Part shown: one piece after another, positions 9,577 to 17,701 of the stretch
How positions within the stretch are numbered: the stretch's first letter is position 1
How the letters are laid out: the number at the start of each line of letters is the position of its first letter
From: an uncultured Chlorobiaceae bacterium
GTDB lineage: Bacteria > Bacteroidota > Chlorobiia > Chlorobiales > Chlorobiaceae
Direction of reading: 5' to 3'
Length of the DNA: 64,000 nucleotides
Assembly (NCBI GenBank): GCA_903939765.1
Contig: CAJAIK010000126.1
Span: forward strand, 24,970-88,969
Notes under the pieces: model-generated
Told to the model about the DNA's origin: nothing
The model's input: only the letters and a program-made list of their open reading frames with translations
Databases searched by the model: none
Made by a program: the position numbers and the translations under genes

Positions 9577-10437
9577 ATGGGCCGTGCGGCTGTTTATATT
9601 GATGGAGCGAACCTCTTTTTTACACAGCGTCATTTGGGGTGGCAGATCGATTTTTCACGTCTGATGGCCTTTTTCATCTCCACCTACGCCTCGGTGCAGG
9701 CAAATTACTACGTCCCGGCATCCGAACCGGTTTCAGAGGAAAATGCCGCATTCACCAGAGTACTGACAGCCCATGGCTACCAAATCACCTCAAAACCGGT
9801 TAAAAAGATCGTAAACAAAGAGACCGGAGTGGTGGTCATGAAAGGCAATCTCGATGTTGAACTGGTTGTTGATGCATTGAGTGCAGCCGATCAGTACGAC
9901 ACCTTTATCCTCTTCAGTGGCGACAGTGATTTTCTACCCCTGCTGAGGGCTTTAAAAGAGAAGGGAAAAGAGATTATTGTCTATTCCACCCAGGGGCTGA
10001 GCGCAAGGGAGTTGCTTGCTGAACCAGGCGTATCCTATTGTGATCTTGCTCTTCTCAAAGAGCGGGTTGAGCAGGTCAGGCCGGGAGAGACGCAGCGTGT
10101 TGAGGGGCTGGCGGGGGGCAATGAGCCGGACTTTTCGCTTCCCCTTCCCGATGTTGGAACAATCTTTACCGGCAGCGTCCTGAAGGTACAGCCGTACGGG
10201 ATTTTTCTCAGCAACCCCTATCATGTCAAATGTCTTCTGCCCCTCGGTTTTCTTGGTATCAGCCGTCATATCGCCGACCTGACAGCGATTGTGCGGATGA
10301 GCGACATGTTTGACGTGGTGGTCTTTCACGTTAATGCTGCTCGTGATGTTGCCGAAATTACCGTCAAACTGGCCGACAAAAAGATGACGGAGGTTTTATC
10401 GTCGCGCATAGAGGGGCCAGCGGAGAATTATCACTGA
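9577..10437 (+). CDS. NYN-domain (PIN-like) protein with C-terminal S1-like domain
   Basis: A 286-residue soluble protein. Residues 1-160 form a NYN/LabA-type PIN-like nuclease domain with the expected acidic residues: Asp9 and Asn12 in YIDGANLFF, Asp93 in GNLDVELVVDA, and Asp116/Asp118 in FSGDSDFLPLL. After a variable linker, residues about 193-267 read as an S1/OB-like RNA-binding domain (VGTIFTGSVLKVQPYGIFL). A NYN domain joined to S1 suggests an RNA-cleaving or RNA-processing role; this is inference. ATG 9577 was chosen at the NYN start. The end overlaps the convergent nikO by seven bases. Confidence 0.8.
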   Translation: MGRAAVYIDGANLFFTQRHLGWQIDFSRLMAFFISTYASVQANYYVPASEPVSEENAAFTRVLTAHGYQITSKPVKKIVNKETGVVVMKGNLDVELVVDALSAADQYDTFILFSGDSDFLPLLRALKEKGKEIIVYSTQGLSARELLAEPGVSYCDLALLKERVEQVRPGETQRVEGLAGGNEPDFSLPLPDVGTIFTGSVLKVQPYGIFLSNPYHVKCLLPLGFLGISRHIADLTAIVRMSDMFDVVVFHVNAARDVAEITVKLADKKMTEVLSSRIEGPAENYH

Positions 10438-11147
10438 AGGCGGAGCGGAAGCTCAAGACTGTTGGCTTCAAGCAGTTCACGGTTGCTGAGAATATCTCTG
10501 GCGGGGCCCTCCTCCACAATGCGACCCTTATTCATGATGCAGACCCTCTGGCAGGTATCCCACACAAAGTCGAGATCATGAGATACCGTTACTTTTGTTA
10601 TTCCAAGCCCGTTGATCAGGTTGATCAGCTTTCTGCGGTTTTTCGGGTCAAGATCGGCTGTAGGTTCATCCATGACAATCACCTCGGGGTTCATGACCAG
10701 CACCGTGGCAAAGGAGGCAAACCGCTTCTGACCTTGCGACAGGTGTGCAGGAGGCTTGTCGCGCAACTCCCAGAGGTTCAGCTCCCGGAGCACATTTTCG
10801 ACCAGCGTTGCAATATCAGCGGCCTTCATGCCGAGATTTTCCGGTCCGAAGGCAACATCGTCATACAGCCTTGCCATAAAAAGCTGGTCATCCGGGTTTT
10901 GAAAAAGCAGGCCAACCATTTTATGGATCTGGTCAAGATTTTTCTTGTTCACCCTTATGCCGCCAATCGAAACGGAACCTTCCATGGGCAGGAAGAAGCC
11001 GTTCAGGTGGTTTACGAGCGTCGATTTCCCTGCACCGTTTGCCCCCACAATACCCACAGAGCTCCCTTCGGCTATGGCAAGGCTCATCTGGTCAATGGCC
11101 TTTGTTCCGTCAGGATAGGAAAAACTGAGCCCTTCGATGGCAATCAT
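10431..11147 (-). CDS. nikO: ECF/Ni-Co transporter ATPase (NikO/CbiO)
   Basis: A 238-residue ABC ATPase energising nickel/cobalt import. Walker A GANGAGKST (35-43), Q-loop FQNPDDQLF (typical of CbiO/EcfA), signature LSQGQ (136-140), Walker B IVMDEPTADLD and H-loop His190 are all present. It is the distal gene of the minus-strand nikR-omp-nikMN-nikQ-nikO locus and follows nikQ by 12 bases. Metal choice (nickel rather than cobalt) rests on the linked nikR. Confidence 0.92.
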   Translation of the reverse strand: MIAIEGLSFSYPDGTKAIDQMSLAIAEGSSVGIVGANGAGKSTLVNHLNGFFLPMEGSVSIGGIRVNKKNLDQIHKMVGLLFQNPDDQLFMARLYDDVAFGPENLGMKAADIATLVENVLRELNLWELRDKPPAHLSQGQKRFASFATVLVMNPEVIVMDEPTADLDPKNRRKLINLINGLGITKVTVSHDLDFVWDTCQRVCIMNKGRIVEEGPARDILSNRELLEANSLELPLRLQ

Positions 11148-11159
11148 TCCGGTAATAAT

Positions 11160-11930
11160 TTAAAAGATCAGGCGAAGTGCAAGAAAGAGGAGCGACCAGA
11201 GAGCGATGGTTTTCCAGTCACCGGGGCTTATTTTTTCACCATGCCGAGTTGACATTTGTCCATGGAAACCCCTTGCGGCCATAGCCCGGTAAAGCCTTTC
11301 AGCACGGTTTACCGTTCTTAAAAGCAGCGATCCGACAAGTGATGCTGTGTTAGAAAACTCTCTTCCCCTCCGGCCAAACGACCGCAGATCCCTTGCTTTC
11401 TGCATCGAAAGAGCCTCCTCCTGCAATACGGAACTGTAGCGGTAAAGCAGCATCAGTTGCGTGACCAGTACTTCCGGGACATGAAACGCTTCAAGGGCGC
11501 GGCATATCCGGTAAAAGGGAATGCAGAGGGTAACCGAAAGCAGGCCTGCCAGAGAGATGATGCTTTTTGCAACAATGACCGCTCCTGAAATCATTCCTCC
11601 GCTGAGGGTTACTCCAGAGATTTGCATGACAGGGCTCCGGTCGAGCAAAAGATTTCCGGAAGCCATAACGAGCACGAAAGGAGAAATCTGCAACAGTCGT
11701 TTCGTCACCATTCCAGCGGGACCCTTTGCCACGCTCATGAGAAAAAGCGGAAAAGCTCCGAAAGCAATCACTCCCGGAAGGTTGAATTTCGAGATTGAAA
11801 GCAGAGATAAAATAAAAAGCGCTGTCACCAGAAGAGCAGACCGGTCACTTCCGAGGAATGGAGAGGCCTGAGCCGCTGTTTCCTGTCCAGCAAGAGCAGA
11901 GCCAATGGACGATACCCGTGACTGCATCAC
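11160..11930 (-). CDS. nikQ: ECF/Ni-Co transporter transmembrane protein (NikQ/CbiQ)
   Basis: A 256-residue inner-membrane coupling protein with several hydrophobic spans between about 30 and 140 and a last one at about 240-255. The cytoplasmic coupling helices carry the EcfT motifs QKARDLRSFG (177-186) and AARGF (218-222), which dock on the ATPase. Its start overlaps the nikMN stop by four bases (ATGA), so translation is coupled. The first 25 residues look disordered, and a later start cannot be excluded. Confidence 0.9.
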   Translation of the reverse strand: MMQSRVSSIGSALAGQETAAQASPFLGSDRSALLVTALFILSLLSISKFNLPGVIAFGAFPLFLMSVAKGPAGMVTKRLLQISPFVLVMASGNLLLDRSPVMQISGVTLSGGMISGAVIVAKSIISLAGLLSVTLCIPFYRICRALEAFHVPEVLVTQLMLLYRYSSVLQEEALSMQKARDLRSFGRRGREFSNTASLVGSLLLRTVNRAERLYRAMAARGFHGQMSTRHGEKISPGDWKTIALWSLLFLALRLIF

Positions 11931-12940
11931 AAGTGTTTTGGTTCGTTTCGTTTTCTGCCCAGTAAAAGACCGGCAGTTCCGGCAACAGCAAGGACAGAAA
12001 GAGTGCCGACGATGCCTGACAAACTGGTGCCGGCATTGACAGGTGATTCCGGGTTTGCGAGGGATTCCGGGGCAGATTTGAAGCCGTAATCGGGAAGAAA
12101 TGCCATCTTCTGCTGAAAAGCTGCAAGTGCTTCATGCACAGGATTGCCTGCCGGGCTGAACTCAGCGGAGCCCGTCACCTTCTTAATCGACCATTCAAGG
12201 CCGTCAGGTTGCGAAGAGGCAAACCACGATACCACGCTTCCGACGAGGAGTGCCAGAACGGCAAACAGTGCAAAAGTGAAACGGGGACGAACAGATGATT
12301 TGGCAGGAACGAGCAGTGCCGGATCTGTTCGTGCAACGAAAGCAAGTACTCCCCAGGTAACCAATCCCTCAATAATCCCGATGGCAAGATGGACTGGCAG
12401 CATGAAAAGAACAAAGGTGCTGAACGGCAACTCAGTTATACCAGAAACGAGCGTTTCAAAAACAACAAAAAATGCCCCCATCAAGAGTCCTGCTGTTGCG
12501 GCCATCATGCTGCCAGCCGCAAGTTTTCCCGGAGTTGGAGCATTACCGGCAATAATCCGATAGATGAAAGGGTAAGCAATAAATGCAGGAAAAAATGCCA
12601 GGTTGAAAATATTGCAGCCCAGAGCGAGCAGTCCGCCATCAGCGAAAAAAAGGCACTGAATAATAAGCACCGAGGCAAGTGTGATAAATGCCCGGTAAGG
12701 GCCGAGCAATACGGTAAGGAGAAGCCCACCGCCAAGGTGTCCGCTTGAACCGGTGCCGGGGATGCTGAAGTTGATCATCTGCGCAGCAAAAACAAAAGCT
12801 CCAAGCACACCCATGAGCGGCGTTTTCATCACATCATGCTCCTCAGTGATCTTTTTTGCCGAATAGCCGATAAGCGCACCGCTTGCAATCCAGAATGCGC
12901 CGCCCGTAACCGGTGACAAAAGTGCATCAGCCATATGCAT
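11927..12940 (-). CDS. nikMN: Fused substrate-binding component NikMN (CbiM-like plus PDGLE domain)
   Basis: A 337-residue membrane protein. The N-terminus MHMADALL places His2 in the metal-binding position used by CbiM/NikM, and GHLGG at 67-71 supplies the second conserved His (68). CbiM-like spans run to about residue 205. A further membrane helix (223-240) leads to a PDGLE motif (245-249), a periplasmic loop, and a final helix near 305-328, which is the NikN/CbiN-like part fused in frame. NikMN fusions belong to nickel rather than cobalt systems. It is the S-component for nikQ/nikO. Confidence 0.92.
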   Translation of the reverse strand: MHMADALLSPVTGGAFWIASGALIGYSAKKITEEHDVMKTPLMGVLGAFVFAAQMINFSIPGTGSSGHLGGGLLLTVLLGPYRAFITLASVLIIQCLFFADGGLLALGCNIFNLAFFPAFIAYPFIYRIIAGNAPTPGKLAAGSMMAATAGLLMGAFFVVFETLVSGITELPFSTFVLFMLPVHLAIGIIEGLVTWGVLAFVARTDPALLVPAKSSVRPRFTFALFAVLALLVGSVVSWFASSQPDGLEWSIKKVTGSAEFSPAGNPVHEALAAFQQKMAFLPDYGFKSAPESLANPESPVNAGTSLSGIVGTLSVLAVAGTAGLLLGRKRNEPKHL

Positions 12941-12962
12941 AATACTATCTCCCGTAGTGTAA

Positions 12963-12981
12963 GGGCGGGGTCATCCCTCCC
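12963..12981. repeat. GC-rich hairpin, copy 2 of the dispersed family
   Basis: GGGCGGG, loop GTCAT, CCCTCCC with one mismatch, in the 84-base gap between the outer-membrane protein gene and nikMN. Because both flanking genes are on the minus strand and probably co-transcribed, the hairpin would lie inside the message and could reduce read-through. Confidence 0.5.
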
Positions 12982-13024
12982 AATCCCGATTCAAACAAAA
13001 TCCCCATTGATAAACGTCCCGCAT

Positions 13025-13816
13025 TTAAAACCGGGCGGCAAGCCCGGCAAGAAAAGTTGTGTCAGTTTCAGTTTCATTGAGTCCGCATTTCAGGCCAAGA
13101 TCGATATCGAAGTTTTCATCAAGGCTATAGATCACTCCTCCGATGAGAAAAACAGGGTGAACCTCCGATGTTTTATCCTCATTGGTTTCAACACCGATGT
13201 TTGCGACAGAACGGATGTTGCCGGTCAGGTTGATTTCGGCAGCCAGCGATGCATGCCAGATATCGTTTCTTGCACTCTTATTGTTCTCTTCGATGCCATA
13301 GTTATTGGTGCGGTAACCCAGATTGCAGTGCACGGCTCCGAGCCTGCCTTCATGGGTTGCAATCAATGTCATCCCTCCTCTCAGCGCTCCGCTTCCAAGC
13401 CCCTTGTGCTCATCCCCGGAAGGTATTGAAAGGCCCGGTTTCAGCGCAAGGCTCATACCCTCCTCTTCAGCTTCGACCAATCGCCATTTCAGTTCAATTC
13501 CCGTATCACCGAAACCACTTTCGTCAGCTACAGTCACGCCCCCTTCCCTGACCGTGTACCACTGCAGCGGCATGCCCACAATGAGGTCGATGTTGTCCGA
13601 AATTCCATACGACAGAGCAAACCCTGTCTCGCCACCTCTTTCTTGTACCGATAATCCATCAGCTTGTTTTTTATCCGTGGAGTATTCGCTGTTTATTTCA
13701 ATCTGAAATTTCCCTTTTCCCAAGGTACCAGCATCATCAGTGATGAGCGGATGAGCCGCATAAGCGTTTGTGGAGAAAAACAGGGTGAACAAGAGAAAGA
13801 GATTTTTTTTCAGCAT
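13025..13816 (-). CDS. Outer-membrane beta-barrel protein in the nickel locus
   Basis: A 263-residue protein with a clear signal peptide (KKNLFLLFTLFFSTNAYA, cleavage about residue 20). It has alternating amphipathic strands throughout and a terminal phenylalanine (LAARF), the usual C-terminal signature of outer-membrane barrels. I see similarity in style to the transporter-like family of phenol-degradation porins, but no specific assignment is possible. It lies between nikR and nikMN on the same strand, which suggests a role in letting nickel or a nickel chelate cross the outer membrane. That is inference from context only. Confidence 0.7.
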   Translation of the reverse strand: MLKKNLFLLFTLFFSTNAYAAHPLITDDAGTLGKGKFQIEINSEYSTDKKQADGLSVQERGGETGFALSYGISDNIDLIVGMPLQWYTVREGGVTVADESGFGDTGIELKWRLVEAEEEGMSLALKPGLSIPSGDEHKGLGSGALRGGMTLIATHEGRLGAVHCNLGYRTNNYGIEENNKSARNDIWHASLAAEINLTGNIRSVANIGVETNEDKTSEVHPVFLIGGVIYSLDENFDIDLGLKCGLNETETDTTFLAGLAARF

Positions 13817-13866
13817 GGCCGGACATAAAAAATTGTGCTCTTTTTGTGGAGAGCTGAGAACAGTGA

Positions 13867-13891
13867 TAGCACTAAAATAATAAATGTGCTA
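13867..13891. promoter_or_regulatory. Inverted repeat upstream of the outer-membrane gene; candidate NikR operator
   Basis: TAGCAC at 13867-13872 and GTGCTA at 13886-13891 form a perfect inverted repeat separated by 13 AT-rich bases. It sits 50-75 bases upstream of the outer-membrane gene and downstream of nikR. NikR binds spaced inverted repeats as a tetramer, so this is the best operator candidate in the locus. The half-site is not the Escherichia coli one. Confidence 0.5.
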
Positions 13892-13944
13892 CCGTTAGTC
13901 AAAAAAAATTCTCTCCGTCAAGGCAGAAGCAGGTTTCATCCGGT

Positions 13945-14352
13945 TCAGTCCGCAGATGAAGAGATGCTCAGGCTGAGGTGCTTGACTCCGACCTGCACCT
14001 TGAGGGTTGTGGCCAGTTTTTCAACGTCCGGGGCCCGGCCTTTTACCGCAATGATTTCAAGGCAGTGGTGATGATCGAGGTGAACATGCTGGGTTGAAAT
14101 AATGGTCTCCTGAAAGTCATGCTGTATGTCAAGCAGCACGCTGACCAGTTCGCGCTTGTGATGGTCATAGGTCATCACAATGGCCCCCGCAACGATGCCG
14201 CCCTCTGTCCACTCTTTTCTTACCAGCTCTTCACGGATAAGATCCCTGATCGCTTCCGAACGACTTTTATAGTGCTTTGAGCTGATGTGACGGTCAAAAG
14301 CCTCAATCAGTGTTTTTTCAAGGGAAACGCCAAATCGGTAAAGATCGCTCAT
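13945..14352 (-). CDS. nikR: Nickel-responsive regulator NikR
   Basis: A 135-residue ribbon-helix-helix repressor with a C-terminal ACT-like metal domain. The N-terminus YRFGVSLEKTLIEAFD is the RHH strand and helix. The four high-affinity nickel ligands align with E. coli NikR at a constant offset of two: His78, His89, His91 and Cys97 (E. coli His76, His87, His89, Cys95). It heads the minus-strand nickel locus and presumably represses it when nickel is sufficient. A terminator for the preceding nfnB separates it from that gene, so it needs its own promoter in 14353-14411. Confidence 0.93.
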   Translation of the reverse strand: MSDLYRFGVSLEKTLIEAFDRHISSKHYKSRSEAIRDLIREELVRKEWTEGGIVAGAIVMTYDHHKRELVSVLLDIQHDFQETIISTQHVHLDHHHCLEIIAVKGRAPDVEKLATTLKVQVGVKHLSLSISSSAD

Positions 14353-14411
14353 TTGGGGTTACAGGGTTGGTGAACAAAACGAGGCTGTCTCAACAGGTCA
14401 GCAATACCGGC

Positions 14412-14439
14412 AAAAAGAGGGCCACTTCCGGCAGCCCTC
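14412..14439 (-). terminator. Rho-independent terminator of nfnB
   Basis: Read on the minus strand: stem GAGGGC, 11-base loop, GCCCTC, followed directly by five T. It begins 36 bases past the nfnB stop and insulates nikR from the nfnA-nfnB transcript. Confidence 0.75.
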
Positions 14440-14474
14440 CCGCCAGCAGATGCAGAGTCAACCGACTTGAGGGC

Positions 14475-15911
14475 TCAATCTTCTTTTCTGCCCATCAGCT
14501 TTTCATGAATTGCCGCCGCCGCAGTACGTCCTGCGCCCATGGCAAGAATAACCGTTGCTCCTCCGGTCACAATATCGCCGCCAGCATAGACGTTCTCCTT
14601 CGAGGTTGCCATGGTATTGATATCGACCACAATCGTATCCCGCTTACTGACGTCAATATCCGGTGTTGTCTGCTTGATGAGCGGATTGGAACCGTTACCG
14701 ATCGAAATAATCGCCATATCGATGGGCAAAATAAATTCAGAATCTTTGATGGGCACCGGGCGTCGTCGTCCAGAATCATCCGGCTCGCCCAGCTCCATCC
14801 GCAGGCATTTGGCTCCTGTAAGCCACTGCTCCTCATTGCCGATAAATTCCAGCGGGTTCATCAGCACAAGGAATTCAATGCCCTCCTCTTTGGCATGATG
14901 AACCTCTTCAAGGCGTGCCGGCATCTCCGCCTCTGAACGGCGATAGACGATGTATGCATGTTCAGCCCCAAGCCGCTTGGCTGTCCGAACAGCATCCATC
15001 GCCGTATTGCCGCCGCCGAAGACCGCCACATTTTTACCCGTGCAATTGAAGACCGGCGTATCGTTTTCGGGGAACTGATAAGACTTCATCAGGTTAACCC
15101 TTGTCAAAAACTCATTGGCCGAATAGACCCCGAGCAGATTTTCACCAGGGATACCCATAAACCATGGCAGGCCGGCTCCAACCCCGATAAAGACGGCATC
15201 AAATTCCTCCTCCTTGAGTAACTCATCAACGGTGACGGAACGGCCAGCGACCGCATTGGTGACAAAGTTCACACCAAGCTTTTTCATCCCCTCAATTTCA
15301 GCTTGTACAATCTCTTTTGGAAGGCGGAACTCAGGAATACCGTACATCAGCACGCCACCAAGCTCATGCAACGCCTCAAAAACCGTCACTGCGTGACCCA
15401 ACTGCACCAAATCATTGGCACAGCTCAGCCCTGCCGGTCCGCTGCCGATAACCGCAACCTTTTTTCCTGTCGGAGGGGCTACCTGTGGCAACTCCACCTG
15501 TCCGGTTTCGCGCTCATAATCAGCCGCGAACCGTTCGAGATTGCCGATAGCCACCGAGGTATATTTTTTTGTGAGAACGCACTCCTTCTCACACTGGTCT
15601 TCCTGCGGGCAGACCCTGCCGCAGACCGCAGGTAAAACATTATCCTCCTTGATCTTTCTTGCGGCACCCGTAAAATCACCATGAGCAATGAGCTTGATAA
15701 ACTGGTCAATCTTGATGTTGACCGGGCACCCCTTCACACATGCAGGGCTTTTACACTGAAGGCAACGCTGAGCCTCCCGCTGTGCAAGCTCCTTTGTATA
15801 GCCAAGATTGACCTCCTCGAAATTATGACTCCGCACTTCCGGATTCTGTGACGGCATCTCCTGACGTGGAATGGCCATACGTTCTTTGGTCGTAATAGAT
15901 TGTGCGTCCAT
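14475..15911 (-). CDS. nfnB: NfnB/SudA-type NADPH oxidoreductase subunit (GltD-like)
   Basis: A 478-residue flavoprotein of the glutamate-synthase small-subunit family. The N-terminal iron-sulfur domain has cysteines 50, 53, 58, 62 and 97, 101, 107, 111 for two [4Fe-4S] clusters. An FAD site GSGPAG (156-161) and an NADPH-site GGGNTAMD segment follow. It lies downstream of an FNR-like subunit, the arrangement of NfnAB (electron-bifurcating NADH-dependent ferredoxin:NADP oxidoreductase), also described as sulfide dehydrogenase SudAB. A plain GltD is less likely because no large GltB gene is near. Confidence 0.87.
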   Translation of the reverse strand: MDAQSITTKERMAIPRQEMPSQNPEVRSHNFEEVNLGYTKELAQREAQRCLQCKSPACVKGCPVNIKIDQFIKLIAHGDFTGAARKIKEDNVLPAVCGRVCPQEDQCEKECVLTKKYTSVAIGNLERFAADYERETGQVELPQVAPPTGKKVAVIGSGPAGLSCANDLVQLGHAVTVFEALHELGGVLMYGIPEFRLPKEIVQAEIEGMKKLGVNFVTNAVAGRSVTVDELLKEEEFDAVFIGVGAGLPWFMGIPGENLLGVYSANEFLTRVNLMKSYQFPENDTPVFNCTGKNVAVFGGGNTAMDAVRTAKRLGAEHAYIVYRRSEAEMPARLEEVHHAKEEGIEFLVLMNPLEFIGNEEQWLTGAKCLRMELGEPDDSGRRRPVPIKDSEFILPIDMAIISIGNGSNPLIKQTTPDIDVSKRDTIVVDINTMATSKENVYAGGDIVTGGATVILAMGAGRTAAAAIHEKLMGRKED

Positions 15912-16023
15912 AGTAATGCTTCTTTAAAAAAAGAGAATTTGAGTATGCAAAAAAAAGCTTTCACCGGCAGAGAGCCGGAGCAAGAGGGTCATCATTGAGA
16001 GCGAAATAAAGCCGGTGGCGCAC

Positions 16024-16869
16024 TCAGAACTGCTTCTGGAGGTTGCACTTGTGTGTCAATGCTTCAACTGCCTGCCGCTCCTGGGGCAAATACATCTTGT
16101 TCCGGTCAGAAAGGTTTTTGAAATCAACCAGATGAGCGTCAAACTCAGGGCCGTCAACACAGGCAAACTTGATCTGGTTGTCCACCGTAACCCTGCAACC
16201 ACCGCACATGCCGGTACCGTCAACCATAATCGGATTGAGGCTCACCATGGTTTTGATATGATAGGGGCGGGTAACCTCAGCAATGGCTCTCATCATCGGT
16301 ATCGGCCCGATGGCAAGCACATAATCGATGGTTTTTCCGGCATCAATAAGCTCCTGCAGTTTCTGTGTAACAAAACCGTGAAAGCCGTACGATCCATCAT
16401 CGGTCGTGATGTAGGCCTCATCACTCACCGCACGCATCTCCTCTTCAAGAATCACCAGCTCTTTTGACCGGGCGCCGTTGATTGTAATGACATAATTTCC
16501 AGCCTCCTTCAGCGCCACGGCAGTCGGATAAGCAATTGCCGCGCCGAGTCCTCCGCCGATGCTCACCGCGGTACCAAATTTTTCAATATGCGATGGCGCG
16601 CCAAGCGGACCCACAATATCGTGGATGCTCTCACCAGCCTCCTTGCCGTTCAGCTCCCTGGTCGATTTACCCATACCCTGAACAATGATGGTAATGGTAC
16701 CTTTTTCAGTATCCGAACCAGCAATCGTCAGCGGTATCCTTTCGCCCGTCTCGCTCACCCTGATCATGACAAACTGACCCGCTTTGCTTTTTTTTGCAAT
16801 GCGGGGGGCCTCGATCTCAATTTTTTTGATATTTTCAGCTAAAAATATTGCAGAAACAATTTTGTGCAT
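16024..16869 (-). CDS. nfnA: NfnA/SudB-type ferredoxin-NADP reductase subunit
   Basis: A 281-residue protein with an FNR-like FAD domain (1-95; the RIPLTIAGSD flavin motif) and an NAD(P) domain (98-215; SIGGGLGAA). A C-terminal [2Fe-2S] motif carries Cys222, Cys225 and Cys237, with Asp217 nearby as a possible fourth ligand. It is the small subunit of the Nfn complex and lies 112 bases upstream of nfnB on the same strand. Together they exchange electrons among NADH, NADPH and ferredoxin, which fits a phototroph that reduces ferredoxin directly. Confidence 0.87.
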   Translation of the reverse strand: MHKIVSAIFLAENIKKIEIEAPRIAKKSKAGQFVMIRVSETGERIPLTIAGSDTEKGTITIIVQGMGKSTRELNGKEAGESIHDIVGPLGAPSHIEKFGTAVSIGGGLGAAIAYPTAVALKEAGNYVITINGARSKELVILEEEMRAVSDEAYITTDDGSYGFHGFVTQKLQELIDAGKTIDYVLAIGPIPMMRAIAEVTRPYHIKTMVSLNPIMVDGTGMCGGCRVTVDNQIKFACVDGPEFDAHLVDFKNLSDRNKMYLPQERQAVEALTHKCNLQKQF

Positions 16870-17074
16870 TGGTTCCCTGATTTCGTATGATGATGGAGAG
16901 CTTCCGGTTTTTCTGGCAAGATGAAAAAGTTATTATAATAATCATTAATTATCCAATATAAAAGGCCCCTTTTCTGCTTGCTGCAAGCAGTTTGATGGCT
17001 GGGGTGGCGCGGTCAGGCAACTCCCGCAAGGGTACTCTGCCGGCCGGTCTGCAATTTTAAAGTTGTTAACACTC
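16870..17074. promoter_or_regulatory. Divergent intergenic region, nfnA / hisH, with a hairpin
   Basis: About 200 bases without a gene. A perfect seven-base stem with a three-base loop lies at 16974-16990 (CTGCTTG, CTG, CAAGCAG), downstream of an AT-rich block (16930-16960) that contains a TATAAT on the minus strand and may serve nfnA. A GC-rich stretch with GCCGGCCGG precedes hisH. Specific promoters could not be fixed. Confidence 0.4.
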
Positions 17075-17680
17075 ATGGTATTTATTGCCGATTATGGCGC
17101 AGGAAATCTCCGATCTGTCCTCAAGGCATTTGATTATCTCGGAGTCAAGGCGATTGTCAGCAGTGATCCTGCCAAGCTTGCCGGGTACAAAAAAGTCATT
17201 CTTCCCGGTGTCGGAGCCTTCGGCTCTGCCATAAACTCACTTGACGCGTCGGGTTTTACCGAAGCAATCGCGGAGCATGTCGATAAAGGAGGTCAGCTCC
17301 TTGGAATATGCCTTGGAATGCAGTTGCTGCTTACAGAGAGTGAAGAGATGGGTACGCATAAGGGAATGGATCTGATACCTGGTAAAGTGGTTCACTTCAG
17401 GAGCGAAACCGACAAAATTCCCCAGATCGGGTGGAACTCCGTTGACCAGCAGAAAGAGAGCATTCTTTTTCGGGGAATTGAGGACCACACCTTCTTCTAT
17501 TTTGTACACTCCTACTACTGTGAGCCCGAAAGCCCCGACTCCGTGGCGGCAACCACCTGGTTCGCCGGAAAAAACTTTTGTTCAGCCATTGAAAAAAATG
17601 GTATTTTCGCTGTTCAGTTTCATCCGGAAAAGAGCTCCGATGCCGGTTTGCAGGTGCTCAAAAACTTTGCCGGGTGCTAA
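17075..17680 (+). CDS. hisH: Imidazole glycerol phosphate synthase subunit HisH
   Basis: A 201-residue class I glutamine amidotransferase that feeds ammonia to HisF in histidine synthesis. The nucleophile elbow GICLGMQ holds Cys79, and His183/Glu185 in QFHPEKS complete the triad. ATG 17075 was chosen over the TTG 12 bases upstream because it gives the family start MVFIADYGAGN. hisA follows after 21 bases; hisF is not in the window. Confidence 0.95.
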   Translation: MVFIADYGAGNLRSVLKAFDYLGVKAIVSSDPAKLAGYKKVILPGVGAFGSAINSLDASGFTEAIAEHVDKGGQLLGICLGMQLLLTESEEMGTHKGMDLIPGKVVHFRSETDKIPQIGWNSVDQQKESILFRGIEDHTFFYFVHSYYCEPESPDSVAATTWFAGKNFCSAIEKNGIFAVQFHPEKSSDAGLQVLKNFAGC

Positions 17681-17701
17681 ATCCGATTTTTGTTATTTGT
17701 T

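Noticed and set aside
14475..15911. Calling this gene glutamate synthase small subunit GltD
   Set aside because: It is next to an FNR-like subunit with a [2Fe-2S] motif and not to a GltB gene, which is the Nfn/Sud arrangement.
16870..17074. tRNA or riboswitch between nfnA and hisH
   Set aside because: Only a simple 7-base hairpin is present; no cloverleaf, T-loop or known riboswitch core could be found.
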